12,457 nucleotides of DNA from Thermoflexales bacterium (GTDB lineage Bacteria > Chloroflexota > Anaerolineae > B4-G1 > SLSP01), in the NCBI GenBank assembly GCA_015486785.1, contig WFQZ01000175.1, forward strand, positions 1 to 12,457, read 5' to 3'. A model generated the notes under the pieces. That model was not told the DNA's origin, did not search any database, and worked only from the letters and a program-made list of their open reading frames with translations. Both the position numbers and the translations under genes were made by a program. Positions 1 through 7,477 of this stretch are shown in pieces; positions within the stretch are counted from its first letter, which is position 1, and each line of letters begins with the position of its first letter.

Positions 1-1224
1 CAGCGGCGTTTGGGCGGCGTAGGCACTCATCGCTCTGGTGGTGACGCTAGTGGAGCTGATGTCTTGGTCATACTGCAAGGTGATCTCCGTGGTGTCTGAG
101 GCGGCATTGGTGTTGGGTCGAGGGAAAGCGGCCATTTCCAAGTGCGCCTCGTAGGCTCCAATGTCACAGCCATCTTTCAGGGGCGCGCCAAAGGTCGGTT
201 GGACGAAGGGGCGCACGAAGTATCGTTGATCGGATGGCTCGCCGGGGCAATACCCGGCGTCTATGGCCGGGCTGTCCGGCAGCAAGGGGTAAACCAGCCC
301 TTCCCTCGCGTCCACAACTTGGTACAAGGCGTTCTCCGGGAACGTTTGATCGTGAGTTCCGTCGGTGGGGCATCCGCCGCCCTGACGGGTGAGATTGAAT
401 CCTTTGGAGGTCATCGTGGCTCCGGTGTCATTCGCACACTCCGGCATCCAGATGTTATCCCCGCCTATGAGGGTATTGCGAAAGCTCACATCGCCCCCGC
501 TGGTGTTGTGCAAGGCCCCGTAGCTGTAGAACTGATCGTGGTTGTTGATCAACGAGACGTTGGTCATAGAGAGCTGGCTGTTATTGGTAACGCCGCCCCC
601 GCTCATGCCGGCGTAGTTATCGGCGATGGTGGTCTCGTTGATCTTGGCCGGGCCGCCGTTAAACAAAGCCCCGTAGTATTGCGAGGCTTGATTATCAAGA
701 ATCGCGCTGTGATCAATGTACAACCATTGTCCAAGGTGGTAAATGGCGCCGGCCCGTCCGGCGCGGCAGCCCAGGATGCTGACATTGGTCAAGGTCAGAT
801 AGCCTTGGTTGTAGATCGCGCCGCCGTAGGGCGAGGAGGTCGCAAAGCCGCCGCCTACCAGTCTGAGGTCTTGCAGTGTCAGCTTGGCATCCGAGTCGAT
901 TTGGAAGAAGCGGAAGTCGGTGCTCGAATCGGATGAACGGTAGAGCTTAGCCCCGTTACCGTTGATGACCAGGCTGTGGTTGGTGTCGGTAACGATGGTA
1001 GGCAAGGCGTTGTAGTTAGTGGGCGTCCATCCGCTGTAGTCATAGATGCAATCCTTTGCCAGGGTGATGGTGTCGTCGGCGGAATTGATGTTCGCGGTGG
1101 TGATGGCATTGCTTAGGGCGGTGGTATCGCACCCGATCACAATGTCGTCGGCCCGCGCCGGTGGAGCAATTGCCAGATACAATGCTCCGATCATCACCAA
1201 CAAAATTCCCCATGCGTGTTTCAT
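1..1224 (-). CDS. Exported right-handed parallel beta-helix protein with choice-of-anchor-type region (partial, C-terminus outside window)
   Basis: Reading the minus strand from the ATG at 1224 gives 408 codons with no stop up to the window edge, so the gene is cut at its C-terminal side. Residues 1-25 form a signal peptide (MKHAWGILLVMIGALYLAIA, then PPARA before DD). Residues about 30-65 resemble the opening of CSLREA-like secreted proteins (spaced AI..AN, then DTITL, then C.Y). Residues about 95-250 are rich in short Asn/Gly turns, as in a parallel beta-helix (GGAIYNQGYLTLTNVSI and similar rungs). About residues 315-355 show SPAIDAG, DQR, RP and CDIGAYE, the hallmark of choice-of-anchor Q-type regions. 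The visible end (PRPNTNAASDTTEITLQYDQ) looks like the start of an Ig-like domain. A strong Shine-Dalgarno (AAAGGAGGG) precedes the ATG. It is probably a secreted surface protein; the ligand is unknown. Confidence 0.85.
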   Translation of the reverse strand, partial: MKHAWGILLVMIGALYLAIAPPARADDIVIGCDTTALSNAITTANINSADDTITLAKDCIYDYSGWTPTNYNALPTIVTDTNHSLVINGNGAKLYRSSDSSTDFRFFQIDSDAKLTLQDLRLVGGGFATSSPYGGAIYNQGYLTLTNVSILGCRAGRAGAIYHLGQWLYIDHSAILDNQASQYYGALFNGGPAKINETTIADNYAGMSGGGVTNNSQLSMTNVSLINNHDQFYSYGALHNTSGGDVSFRNTLIGGDNIWMPECANDTGATMTSKGFNLTRQGGGCPTDGTHDQTFPENALYQVVDAREGLVYPLLPDSPAIDAGYCPGEPSDQRYFVRPFVQPTFGAPLKDGCDIGAYEAHLEMAAFPRPNTNAASDTTEITLQYDQDISSTSVTTRAMSAYAAQTPL

Positions 1225-1443
1225 AGTGCCCTCCTTTTGATTGTCATAAATCATAATGCCCTGGCCTATGAAGCGGCGAGGATAGGAAACAATTGGGGGT
1301 AATCATCATAAGCGCAGGACGTAACCTTGAGCTTTTAGTCTCCGTGGAATGTAGCCGATACCGCCTGCCTACATCATAGCAGAGATTCGGTGAGAATTCA
1401 ATAGGAAGGCAGGATTTCTACGAACTGGGGGATTTAGAAGCGG

Positions 1444-1487
1444 TTTCCTCAGCACGGCTCGCGGGGAAGCGGGCAGTGCTGAGGAAA
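1444..1487 (-). terminator. Hairpin after the second permease gene, possible terminator
   Basis: Two perfectly complementary 12-nt arms (1444-1455, TTTCCTCAGCAC, and 1476-1487) enclose a 20-nt loop. The hairpin begins 10 nt after the stop codon of the last gene of the sugar operon, which is where a transcript end is expected. No run of U follows on the minus strand, so this is not a textbook intrinsic terminator. It may act as a 3'-end stabiliser or help another termination mechanism. The rest of the 1225-1497 gap shows no gene and no promoter I can support. Confidence 0.45.
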
Positions 1488-1497
1488 TGGGGGTTAT

Positions 1498-2322
1498 TTA
1501 GCCTTTGAGTGCTCCGGCCATCATGCCGCGCAGGAAATAGCGTCCCAGGAACAGGTAAACCAGCAAGGTGGGCGCGGCGGCCAGGAATGAACCGGCCATC
1601 TGCACGTTCCAGGCGATGATTTGGCTGCCGGCCATGTTGTTCAAAGCCACGGTCACAGGCCAGTGCTGCGAGTCGGTGAGCACCACGGCGAAAAGGAAGT
1701 CGTTCCAAGCAGCGGTGAACTGCCAGATGAGCACGACGACGAAGCTGGGAATGGAGATGGGCAAGATCACGTGCCAGTAGGTTTTTAGTAAACCCGCGCC
1801 ATCAATGCTGGCCGCCTCGACCAGCTCCGTGGGCACGTTGGCGTAATAATTGCGGAAGGTCAGCGTGGTGATGGGGATGCCGTAGATGACATGGGTCAAG
1901 ATCAGGCCGCCGATGGTGCCGTAGAGACCGACTTTGCGCATAAATTCCACCAGGGGGATGAGAATACTTTGGTAGGGGATGAACATCCCAAAGAGCAGGA
2001 GCGGGAAGATGATGTTGGAGCCGGGGAACTTCCACTTGGAAAGTACGTAGCCGTTGAGCGAGCCGAGGATGGAGGAGAGAATGGCCGCCGGAAGCACCAT
2101 GCGCGTGCTGTTCCAAAAATACGGCGCGAGCTTTTGCGCGGCTTCGCTGAAGTTATCAAAGTGAATGCCGGAGGCCGGCAAGTTCCACATCGTTTGCAAG
2201 CTGATCTCGGCGAAGCTCTTGAAGCCGGTCACGATCATCACGTAGAGAGGAACCAGGTAGAAGATCGCCATAACGATCAACGGGACGTAGAGCCAGTTGC
2301 GAGCGCGTGATTGGGTATTCAT
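1498..2322 (-). CDS. Carbohydrate ABC transporter permease, MalG type (CUT1 family)
   Basis: This 274-residue inner-membrane permease is the usual length for MalG-like proteins. The first membrane segment is at about residues 10-33, with others near 72-92, 103-125, 136-157, 190-212 and 245-265. The EAA loop that docks onto the ATPase is at residues 168-194 (VEAASIDGAG, then LPISIPSF). The C-terminal GRYFLRGMMAGALKG is typical of the family. Its start codon overlaps the stop of the upstream permease gene by 4 nt (ATGA at 2319-2322), which points to translational coupling. It forms the translocation pore with that partner. The substrate is inferred from the linked binding protein to be a glucose/mannose-type sugar. 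Confidence 0.95.
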   Translation of the reverse strand: MNTQSRARNWLYVPLIVMAIFYLVPLYVMIVTGFKSFAEISLQTMWNLPASGIHFDNFSEAAQKLAPYFWNSTRMVLPAAILSSILGSLNGYVLSKWKFPGSNIIFPLLLFGMFIPYQSILIPLVEFMRKVGLYGTIGGLILTHVIYGIPITTLTFRNYYANVPTELVEAASIDGAGLLKTYWHVILPISIPSFVVVLIWQFTAAWNDFLFAVVLTDSQHWPVTVALNNMAGSQIIAWNVQMAGSFLAAAPTLLVYLFLGRYFLRGMMAGALKG

Positions 2323-3206
2323 AATTCAGCCTCCCCGCGCAGACTGTACCACAGGTACGGAATGACCAGCACCGCCACGCTGAGCAAAAGCAGGATGCCG
2401 ATGGCCGCGCCTCGGTTGAAGAAGTAGCCATCGAAGGTGGTTTGCCACATGTAGACGGCGGGCACGTCCAGCGCGACTTGCTTCCCGGCCACGGCGATGA
2501 TCAAGTCGAAGACCTTGAGCGAGATGTGCCCCAGGATGATCATCGCGCTGAGCGTGATGGGGCGCATCAACGGCAACACCACGTGGCGGTAGATGTCCAC
2601 CTCGGTCGCGCCGTCCACCCGCGCCGCCTCGCGCAATGATTCGGGAATGGCCCGCAATCCGCCCAGGTACAACGCCATCACATAGCCCGACATCTGCCAG
2701 ATGGCCGGAATGGCGATGAAGGCGATGCCCCATTGCGGCGTGGTGTGCCATTTGTTGATCAGAAAATCCAGCCCCACTTTGTCAAACAAAAGATTGAACC
2801 CGCTCAAGCGGCTGCCCTGCGCCGGATTCATCAGCCAGCGCCAGACCACGCCGGTAACGATGTAGGAGATAGCCATCGGGAACAGATAAACAGTCCGAAA
2901 GAAGGCCTCGCCTTTCAAGCCCTGATCGAGCATAATCGCCAGAAACAATCCCAGGATCAGGCTGATGCCCACGAACAGCACCGTGAAAATGGCGGTGTTG
3001 CGCACGTCCACTTGGAAGCGAGGATCGTGAAAGAGTTCAATGTAATTTTTGAGACCGGCCCAAGCATAGTTCGGCAGCAAGCCTTTCCACCGGCTCAGGG
3101 AGACCCGTATGGACCAGGCAATAAAACCGTAGACGAAAATCAGCACCGCCAGTATGGAGGGCGAGACTAGAGCGATGGAAAGAATTTTGTCCTTTGTGGT
3201 GCGCAT
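2319..3206 (-). CDS. Carbohydrate ABC transporter permease, MalF type (CUT1 family)
   Basis: This 295-residue membrane protein has six predicted helices (about 11-33, 71-93, 104-124, 158-180, 216-238 and 265-287). It lacks the large periplasmic P2 loop of E. coli MalF, as is common for short MalF homologues. The EAA loop lies at residues 191-216 (LREAARVDGATEVD, then VLPLMRP). The start is set by a purine-rich AAGGGGGAAGA just before the ATG. It is the first permease gene after the binding protein, separated from it by 57 nt that contain a strong hairpin, and it overlaps the next permease gene by 4 nt. It pairs with that gene product to form the channel. No ATPase gene lies nearby. Confidence 0.95.
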   Translation of the reverse strand: MRTTKDKILSIALVSPSILAVLIFVYGFIAWSIRVSLSRWKGLLPNYAWAGLKNYIELFHDPRFQVDVRNTAIFTVLFVGISLILGLFLAIMLDQGLKGEAFFRTVYLFPMAISYIVTGVVWRWLMNPAQGSRLSGFNLLFDKVGLDFLINKWHTTPQWGIAFIAIPAIWQMSGYVMALYLGGLRAIPESLREAARVDGATEVDIYRHVVLPLMRPITLSAMIILGHISLKVFDLIIAVAGKQVALDVPAVYMWQTTFDGYFFNRGAAIGILLLLSVAVLVIPYLWYSLRGEAEL

Positions 3207-3222
3207 TCTTCCCCCTTAAAGT

Positions 3223-3253
3223 GCCCAGGGTGGAAGAATCTTCCACCCTGGGC
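3223..3253 (-). promoter_or_regulatory. Strong intercistronic hairpin between binding-protein and permease genes
   Basis: This is a 31-nt perfect inverted repeat: 15-nt arms at 3223-3237 (GCCCAGGGTGGAAGA) and 3239-3253 around a single base. It starts 10 nt after the binding-protein stop codon and ends 16 nt before the permease ATG. No U-run follows, so it does not look like a full terminator. In other bacteria, hairpins at this place (for example malE-malF) protect the upstream mRNA from 3' exonucleases, so the binding protein is made in excess over the permeases. That role here is inferred. Confidence 0.75.
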
Positions 3254-3263
3254 AGAGGTGAAA

Positions 3264-4568
3264 TTACTGGCAGGGACCGGAGTCCTTGCAGGCTGTAGCT
3301 AACGCGGATTGGAACTGATCAATGTCGTGCGAGCTGAGGTACAGGCCGATGGCGGTGTCAATCTCGGATTTCCAGGAGTCATTGGCGACCACGCCGTGGG
3401 TCAAGCTGCCGACCAGCGTGTTGGAGGCCCAATCGTCCATAGCCGATTTGAGGTACTCATCGTAGAGACTGCGGTCGCCGTCGCTGCGGGCGGGGATGGA
3501 GCCTTTGACCGGATTGAAGGCGTCCTGCCCTTCCTTAGAACCGGCCACGGTCAGCCAAGCAATGGCGGCGTCACGGTGCGGCGCACCCTTCGCCAGCACG
3601 AAACTATCGGACAGGAATTGGAACGTGCCCCCGGTGCCGGGCACCGGCGCCCAACCGTAATCCACCTTGGGGGTCTTGCCCAGCTCTTGGAAGTAACCCT
3701 CGGCCCAGTCGCCCATCACGTTGAAGGCGGCCTTGCCTTCTACGACGAGCTGCGAGGCATCTTGCCAGGTCAAAGAAGTGGCATCGCTGTTGGTGTAGGT
3801 GAGCAGCTTATCATAGTTGACCAAGGCCTGGTGAACTTCGGGGCCGTCCCAAGCCGTCGTGCCGTCCCACAAACCGTTGTAGGCGTCCGGGCCTAGCGTG
3901 CCCAGCAGCACCGTTTCGAACAAGTGCATCGCCGTCCACTGCTCGCCCATGGCCAACGGCGTTTCCACACCGGCGGCCTTCAGCTTGTCCATCGCCGCGA
4001 ACCACTCATCAATGGTGGTGGGGACTTCCACGTTGTTGTCCTTGAGGATCTTGGGGTTGTACCACAGCACATTCGCGCGGTGGATGTTGACCGGCACAGA
4101 GTAAATCTTGCCATCCTTGGAAATCAGGGGGATCAGTTTCTCGGGCATCACTTTGAGCCAGCCGTTCTTCTCGTACAAGAAGTTCAGCGGTTCGATCTGT
4201 CCGGCGGCCACGTAAGTGCCGATCAACTCTTGCCCGGCGTGCCCTTGCCAGCTATCCGGCGGATCGCCGGCCTGCAAACGGGCGGCCAACACAGCGCGAG
4301 CGTTCGTCCCCGCGCCACCGGCCACGGCGGCATTGATGAACTTGATATCAGGGTACTTCTGGTTGAAGACCTTGATCATCGCCTGCAATCCGGCTGCTTC
4401 ACCGCCGCCGGTCCACCACGAAAAGACTTCCACTTCGTTCTTATCACCTGATGCCGGGGCCTGAGTCTGCTCCGGTGCCGGGGTGGCCTTTGAGCCGCCG
4501 CAAGCGGCCAGCAAAGTTACGACAAGTGTTAGCAAAGCTAACAGGGACCAAAGTTTCTTGTGCGACAT
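3264..4568 (-). CDS. Sugar-binding lipoprotein of a CUT1 ABC importer, glucose/mannose-binding type
   Basis: This 434-residue extracytoplasmic solute-binding protein (family 1) captures sugar and delivers it to the two permeases encoded downstream. Residues 1-22 are a lipoprotein signal peptide with lipobox LAAC, Cys23 being the lipidation site. A Pro/Ala/Gln-rich linker follows to about residue 45. From memory, the mature part closely matches the Thermus thermophilus glucose/mannose-binding protein: SWWTGGGEAAGL, GDPPDSWQGHAGQEL, VPVNIHRANVLWY, AAFNVMGDWAEGY, GSKEGQDAFNPVKGSIPAR and VGSLTHG are shared landmarks, many lying in its sugar pocket. The substrate is therefore probably glucose or mannose; this is inference from resemblance. 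The start is supported by GAGAGGAG upstream. The gene lies 107 nt after lacI and is probably transcribed with it, since I see no convincing separate promoter. Confidence 0.93.
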   Translation of the reverse strand: MSHKKLWSLLALLTLVVTLLAACGGSKATPAPEQTQAPASGDKNEVEVFSWWTGGGEAAGLQAMIKVFNQKYPDIKFINAAVAGGAGTNARAVLAARLQAGDPPDSWQGHAGQELIGTYVAAGQIEPLNFLYEKNGWLKVMPEKLIPLISKDGKIYSVPVNIHRANVLWYNPKILKDNNVEVPTTIDEWFAAMDKLKAAGVETPLAMGEQWTAMHLFETVLLGTLGPDAYNGLWDGTTAWDGPEVHQALVNYDKLLTYTNSDATSLTWQDASQLVVEGKAAFNVMGDWAEGYFQELGKTPKVDYGWAPVPGTGGTFQFLSDSFVLAKGAPHRDAAIAWLTVAGSKEGQDAFNPVKGSIPARSDGDRSLYDEYLKSAMDDWASNTLVGSLTHGVVANDSWKSEIDTAIGLYLSSHDIDQFQSALATACKDSGPCQ

Positions 4569-4675
4569 AATTTACACTCCTCTCTAAGATTGAATGGGTT
4601 TTAACTGGTAGGACTTCGTTTAGCGCGTTCTCTCTTGCGGATGCACCTCCTTCTTTGAGCGATCTGCACCGTCCC

Positions 4676-5698
4676 TCAGGCGGGCGACGGTGCGGTGGAC
4701 TGACGGATGACCAGGCGCGTATCCACCCGGCGGGTAAAACACTCTCCCGATTGTAGCATCTCTAGCAGCAATTGCATAGCGATCTTGCCCAAGTCGTAGC
4801 GAGGGAGCGAGACGGTGGTGAGCGCGGGGGTCACTTGCGAAGCCAAGGTGATGTCGTCCAGCCCCACAATGGAAAGTTGTTCCGGTACGCTGATGTCGCG
4901 GTTGCGGGCTTCCCAAAGCAACCCCAGCGCGGTCAGATCGTTGGCTGCGAGCACCGCCGTAGGCCGTGGGGCGATCTCCAGGATCGCGCCCAGAGCCTGC
5001 CGTCCCCCGGCAACGCGCAAATCGCCCTCAATCACGGGGGCTTGTGCCGCATCCAATCCGTGCTTCTCCATCGCGTCCAGGAACGCCTGTTTCCGCTTGC
5101 GGGCCGTCGCCAGTGTGTGCGGCCCGCTCACGTGCGCGATCCGCGTGTGCCCCAAGGAAACCAAGTGCGCGATGGCCTCGTGGATTCCCGGCACGAAGTT
5201 CAGCGTGATCTTGCTCAAGAGCGATTGGGGCGGCGCATCCTCCACATTCCAGTCCACCAGCACGAGCGGCAAGGCATGTTGAGCGGCTTCGTCCAGCGTC
5301 CAGGATGAGTAATCTCCGCTGGCCATAAACAACACGCCATCCACCTGCTTATCCACCAGCGAGTGGAAATGCTGACGGCTGCGGGCCGGATCGTAGTTGG
5401 TGTTGCAAAAGAAGATGCTGTAATCGTGCGCCACGGCCACATCCTCCACGCCGCGAATCACCTCGTGATAGAAGGGATTGCCGATGTCGGAGATCAACAG
5501 GCCGACGGTCTGGGTGCGCTTGGAGACCAGACTGCGGGCGACCACACTGGGACGGTAGCCGAGCGTGTTGATCGCTTGTAACACACGCTCACGGGTTTCG
5601 GCCCGCATATAGCGAGTCTTGCCGCCCAGCACACGGCTCACGGTGCTTTTTGATACACCGGCCACACGGGCCACATCGGCGATTGTCTTACGGGGCAT
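4676..5698 (-). CDS. LacI-family transcriptional repressor of the sugar-uptake operon
   Basis: This 340-residue regulator is the normal length for the family. Residues 5-24 form the helix-turn-helix (IADVARVAGVSKSTVSRVLG). Residues 50-58 are the hinge helix (PSVVARSL) that contacts the operator minor groove, and residues 63 onward are a periplasmic-binding-protein-like sensor domain (VGLLISDIGNPFYHEVIRG, AVLAANDLTALGL, SIVGLDDI). I chose the ATG at 5698 because MPRKTIADVA is the canonical N-terminus and AAGGAG lies 4 nt upstream. A longer reading from 5788 would translate through the promoter and operator. It is the first gene of the operon and is probably autoregulated through the operator pair at 5734-5760. 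The inducer is likely the transported sugar or a derivative; this is inference. Confidence 0.95.
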   Translation of the reverse strand: MPRKTIADVARVAGVSKSTVSRVLGGKTRYMRAETRERVLQAINTLGYRPSVVARSLVSKRTQTVGLLISDIGNPFYHEVIRGVEDVAVAHDYSIFFCNTNYDPARSRQHFHSLVDKQVDGVLFMASGDYSSWTLDEAAQHALPLVLVDWNVEDAPPQSLLSKITLNFVPGIHEAIAHLVSLGHTRIAHVSGPHTLATARKRKQAFLDAMEKHGLDAAQAPVIEGDLRVAGGRQALGAILEIAPRPTAVLAANDLTALGLLWEARNRDISVPEQLSIVGLDDITLASQVTPALTTVSLPRYDLGKIAMQLLLEMLQSGECFTRRVDTRLVIRQSTAPSPA

Positions 5699-5733
5699 AA
5701 CGCTCCTTGCCACTAACCAGAGCAACCAGCTTC

Positions 5734-5760
5734 TGAAATCGGTTTCTGAAACCGATTTCA
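5734..5760 (-). promoter_or_regulatory. Two abutting LacI-type operators (27-bp palindrome)
   Basis: The perfect 13-nt arms TGAAATCGGTTTC (5734-5746) and its complement (5748-5760) flank one base. Each half is itself a LacI-type operator with the central CG pair (GAAAYCGRTTTC), so the element can be read as two 14-bp sites sharing the middle base, with centres 13 bp apart. It touches the last base of the -10 box and covers the predicted transcription start, where bound repressor would block initiation. The adjacent LacI protein is the obvious ligand. Confidence 0.88.
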
Positions 5761-5788
5761 TTATGCCACAAAAGGCAAAACTTGTCAA
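5760..5788 (-). promoter_or_regulatory. Sigma-70-type promoter of the lacI-sugar transporter operon
   Basis: The minus strand shows TTGACA (5783-5788), a 17-nt spacer and CATAAT (5760-5765). This is a full-consensus -35 and a 5/6 -10 at ideal spacing. Transcription should start near 5753, inside the operator, giving a leader of about 55 nt before lacI. It begins 18 nt after the cca stop codon. Confidence 0.85.
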
Positions 5789-5806
5789 AATCGGGGCCGA
5801 GAAGGC

Positions 5807-7462
5807 TTAATCGTCGGAGGGATGCGGCGTGCCTAACTGCTCACGCAACCACGCGCGGGCATCCTCGCGGGTGACAAGCTGCCCTATCGCCTGCATTTCG
5901 CGCAGCCTATCCAGCCACTGCCCCACCAGCGGCCCTTCCGGCACACCCAGAGCAAGAACATCCTTGCCGGAAAGCAGCGGCGGCGGGGCGATGACTTCAT
6001 CGTGATGGCTGAAGTAGGCTCGCAGCAGATCATCGGCGGCCTGAAGCAAGGTGCGCCAGGCGTTTTCCGCAAGCGTGTTGCCGTAGACCGCCAGCGTGTC
6101 CGCCAGGGCCACGAGGATGATGCCCACGCCGGCATCCCCATTTCGCCTGTAGAAGCGATAGATGGCTCGGCGCGTGGGGCGTTGCTGCCGATAGGGAAGC
6201 AGCGTCATATGGCGGCGCACCAGAGCGACCACGAAATCCCGCGCTTTGTGCGCAAAACGCAGCGCGTCGAGCCGCCGGGCGGTCATCTCCGCGCCGATCT
6301 GCTCGTGTTGGTAGAAGTGCGTGCGGCCTTGTTCGTCGACCGAGCGCGTGTCTACTTTCCCCACGTCGTGATACAGCACCGCCCACTTGAGCAACTCGCC
6401 CCTGGAAACGCCAGTGCTCAGTTCCTCCCGTAGGTACTCAAGCAACGATGGCTGCCAAGAGTGCAAGAGCGTCGTCAGCTCATCCCAGGCCACGCGCGGG
6501 CCGGGACGCTTTGCGTTTGGAGGCTGTGTTGCGCCCCGCACCAGCGCGAGTATTCCTTCAATGGCGTACAGTGCAGCGATGGTGTGCCCCCAGACGGTGG
6601 GGAAAACGTGGGGCGCGGTCTGCCGGATGGCGCGGAGCGCATCCGCTTCGGGCAGCACGTAGGCCAGCAGTCCGGAGCGTTGCAGCAGGCTCAAGCCGGG
6701 GGACGCCGGCGTGTGGCCGATGATCTGGCGTAGCTCCGTGCTCACGCGCTCCGGGGAAGGGCGAGCGATCAAGGCCGCTTTGCGTTGCAACATCGCCTCA
6801 GTGGTCGGCTCCAGGCGGAAGCCCGTATCTCCGGCCTGGCGGACGGCTCGCAGCAGCCGCAGGGGATCGTCATCGAAACTGCGGGTATGCGTCAGCCGGA
6901 TGATTCCGCGCTGTAAGTCCCGCTGCCCGCCGGTAGGATCGCGCACTTGCCCGTCAAGCGTGAGCGCAATCGCGTTGATGGTGAAGTCGCGCAAGCGTAG
7001 GTCTGCTTCCAGGGAATCGCTGCGCAGCCTGGCGAAATCCAGGAAGACCGGCTCGTGGCTTTCAGGATGCTTCAACAGTACCCGCCCGGTATCCCGTTGC
7101 TCATCCAGGGGATAGAACGGGGCGTGCAGCACATCGGCCACGTGACGCGCTAACGGAATTGCCGGGCCGTCCACCACAAAATCCCAATCGTGCATCGTGC
7201 GTCCCAAGAGCAAGTCGCGTACCGCACCACCGGCCAACCACACGTGTGTCGGATCAAGGTACGGAGAAATCTCGCCCAACGGCCAGTCGGGCAAGGCGAT
7301 GTGGGGCGGATGAGGTGAAATCCACACCAGCCGCAAACGATCCTTGGGCTGGCGGCTTCGCCCGATGAGCAATGCTTCCTCGCGCTGCTCGGCAATTCCT
7401 ACGACGTGCCCGCTCTCGGTCAAAGCCAACCATCGCCCGGCGTACATACTCCAGTCTTGCAT
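5807..7462 (-). CDS. cca: CCA-adding enzyme / poly(A) polymerase family tRNA nucleotidyltransferase with HD domain
   Basis: This class II nucleotidyltransferase builds or repairs the 3' CCA of tRNAs in the cytosol. From the ATG at 7462 (551 residues) the landmarks are GGAVRDLLLGR at about 78-88, catalytic DWD at 92-94, RDFTINAIA at 158-166, DPLRLLRAVR at about 199-208, ERVSTEL at about 238-244, and an HD motif (YHDVGK) at 364-369. The HD part resembles HD-phosphohydrolase domains fused to some bacterial CCA enzymes. Residues 1-65 are an extra N-terminal module (WSMYAGRWLAL, HVVGIAEQREEAL) resembling small DUF5678-like domains. A GTG at 7477 would add five residues, but GGAGG at 7471-7475 sits 8 nt before the ATG and favours the ATG. 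The nearby tRNA-Gly lacks an encoded CCA and would need this enzyme. CCA addition and poly(A) addition cannot be told apart by eye. Confidence 0.92.
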   Translation of the reverse strand: MQDWSMYAGRWLALTESGHVVGIAEQREEALLIGRSRQPKDRLRLVWISPHPPHIALPDWPLGEISPYLDPTHVWLAGGAVRDLLLGRTMHDWDFVVDGPAIPLARHVADVLHAPFYPLDEQRDTGRVLLKHPESHEPVFLDFARLRSDSLEADLRLRDFTINAIALTLDGQVRDPTGGQRDLQRGIIRLTHTRSFDDDPLRLLRAVRQAGDTGFRLEPTTEAMLQRKAALIARPSPERVSTELRQIIGHTPASPGLSLLQRSGLLAYVLPEADALRAIRQTAPHVFPTVWGHTIAALYAIEGILALVRGATQPPNAKRPGPRVAWDELTTLLHSWQPSLLEYLREELSTGVSRGELLKWAVLYHDVGKVDTRSVDEQGRTHFYQHEQIGAEMTARRLDALRFAHKARDFVVALVRRHMTLLPYRQQRPTRRAIYRFYRRNGDAGVGIILVALADTLAVYGNTLAENAWRTLLQAADDLLRAYFSHHDEVIAPPPLLSGKDVLALGVPEGPLVGQWLDRLREMQAIGQLVTREDARAWLREQLGTPHPSDD

Positions 7463-7470
7463 TCGCTTAT

Positions 7471-7475
7471 CCTCC
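7471..7475 (-). promoter_or_regulatory. Ribosome binding site deciding the cca start
   Basis: GGAGG stands 8 nt before the ATG at 7462. It would lie inside the coding region if the GTG at 7477 were used, and no purine-rich site precedes that GTG. Only 2 nt separate it from the U-run of the upstream terminator. Confidence 0.8.
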
Positions 7476-7477
7476 AC

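Noticed and set aside
142..936. 264-residue open frame on the plus strand
   Set aside because: It lies opposite the beta-helix gene, has no recognisable domain and lacks a ribosome site; the minus frame has a signal peptide and family motifs.
1349..1413. Short inverted repeats in the gap before the beta-helix gene (ATGTAG/CTACAT, CCTGCCT/AGGCAGG)
   Set aside because: Arms of 6-7 nt with long loops are expected by chance.
3309..3896. 195-residue open frame on the plus strand
   Set aside because: Antisense to the sugar-binding protein gene, whose frame is unambiguous; a GC-rich shadow.
4644..4656. Strong ribosome-site-like AAAGAAGGAGGTG on the minus strand in the lacI to binding-protein gap
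   Set aside because: No ATG, GTG or TTG follows at a usable distance, so no small gene can be supported.
5699..5788. 30-residue N-terminal extension of the LacI protein
   Set aside because: It would translate the -10 box and operators, lie upstream of the predicted transcription start, and precede the canonical family N-terminus.
5789..5800. TCGGCCCCGA followed by TTTT as a terminator for cca
   Set aside because: A 4-bp stem with a 2-nt loop is too weak; the T-run belongs to the region of the next promoter's -35 box.
7463..7477. GTG start adding five residues to the CCA enzyme
   Set aside because: The ribosome site GGAGG would be inside the coding sequence and nothing suitable precedes the GTG.
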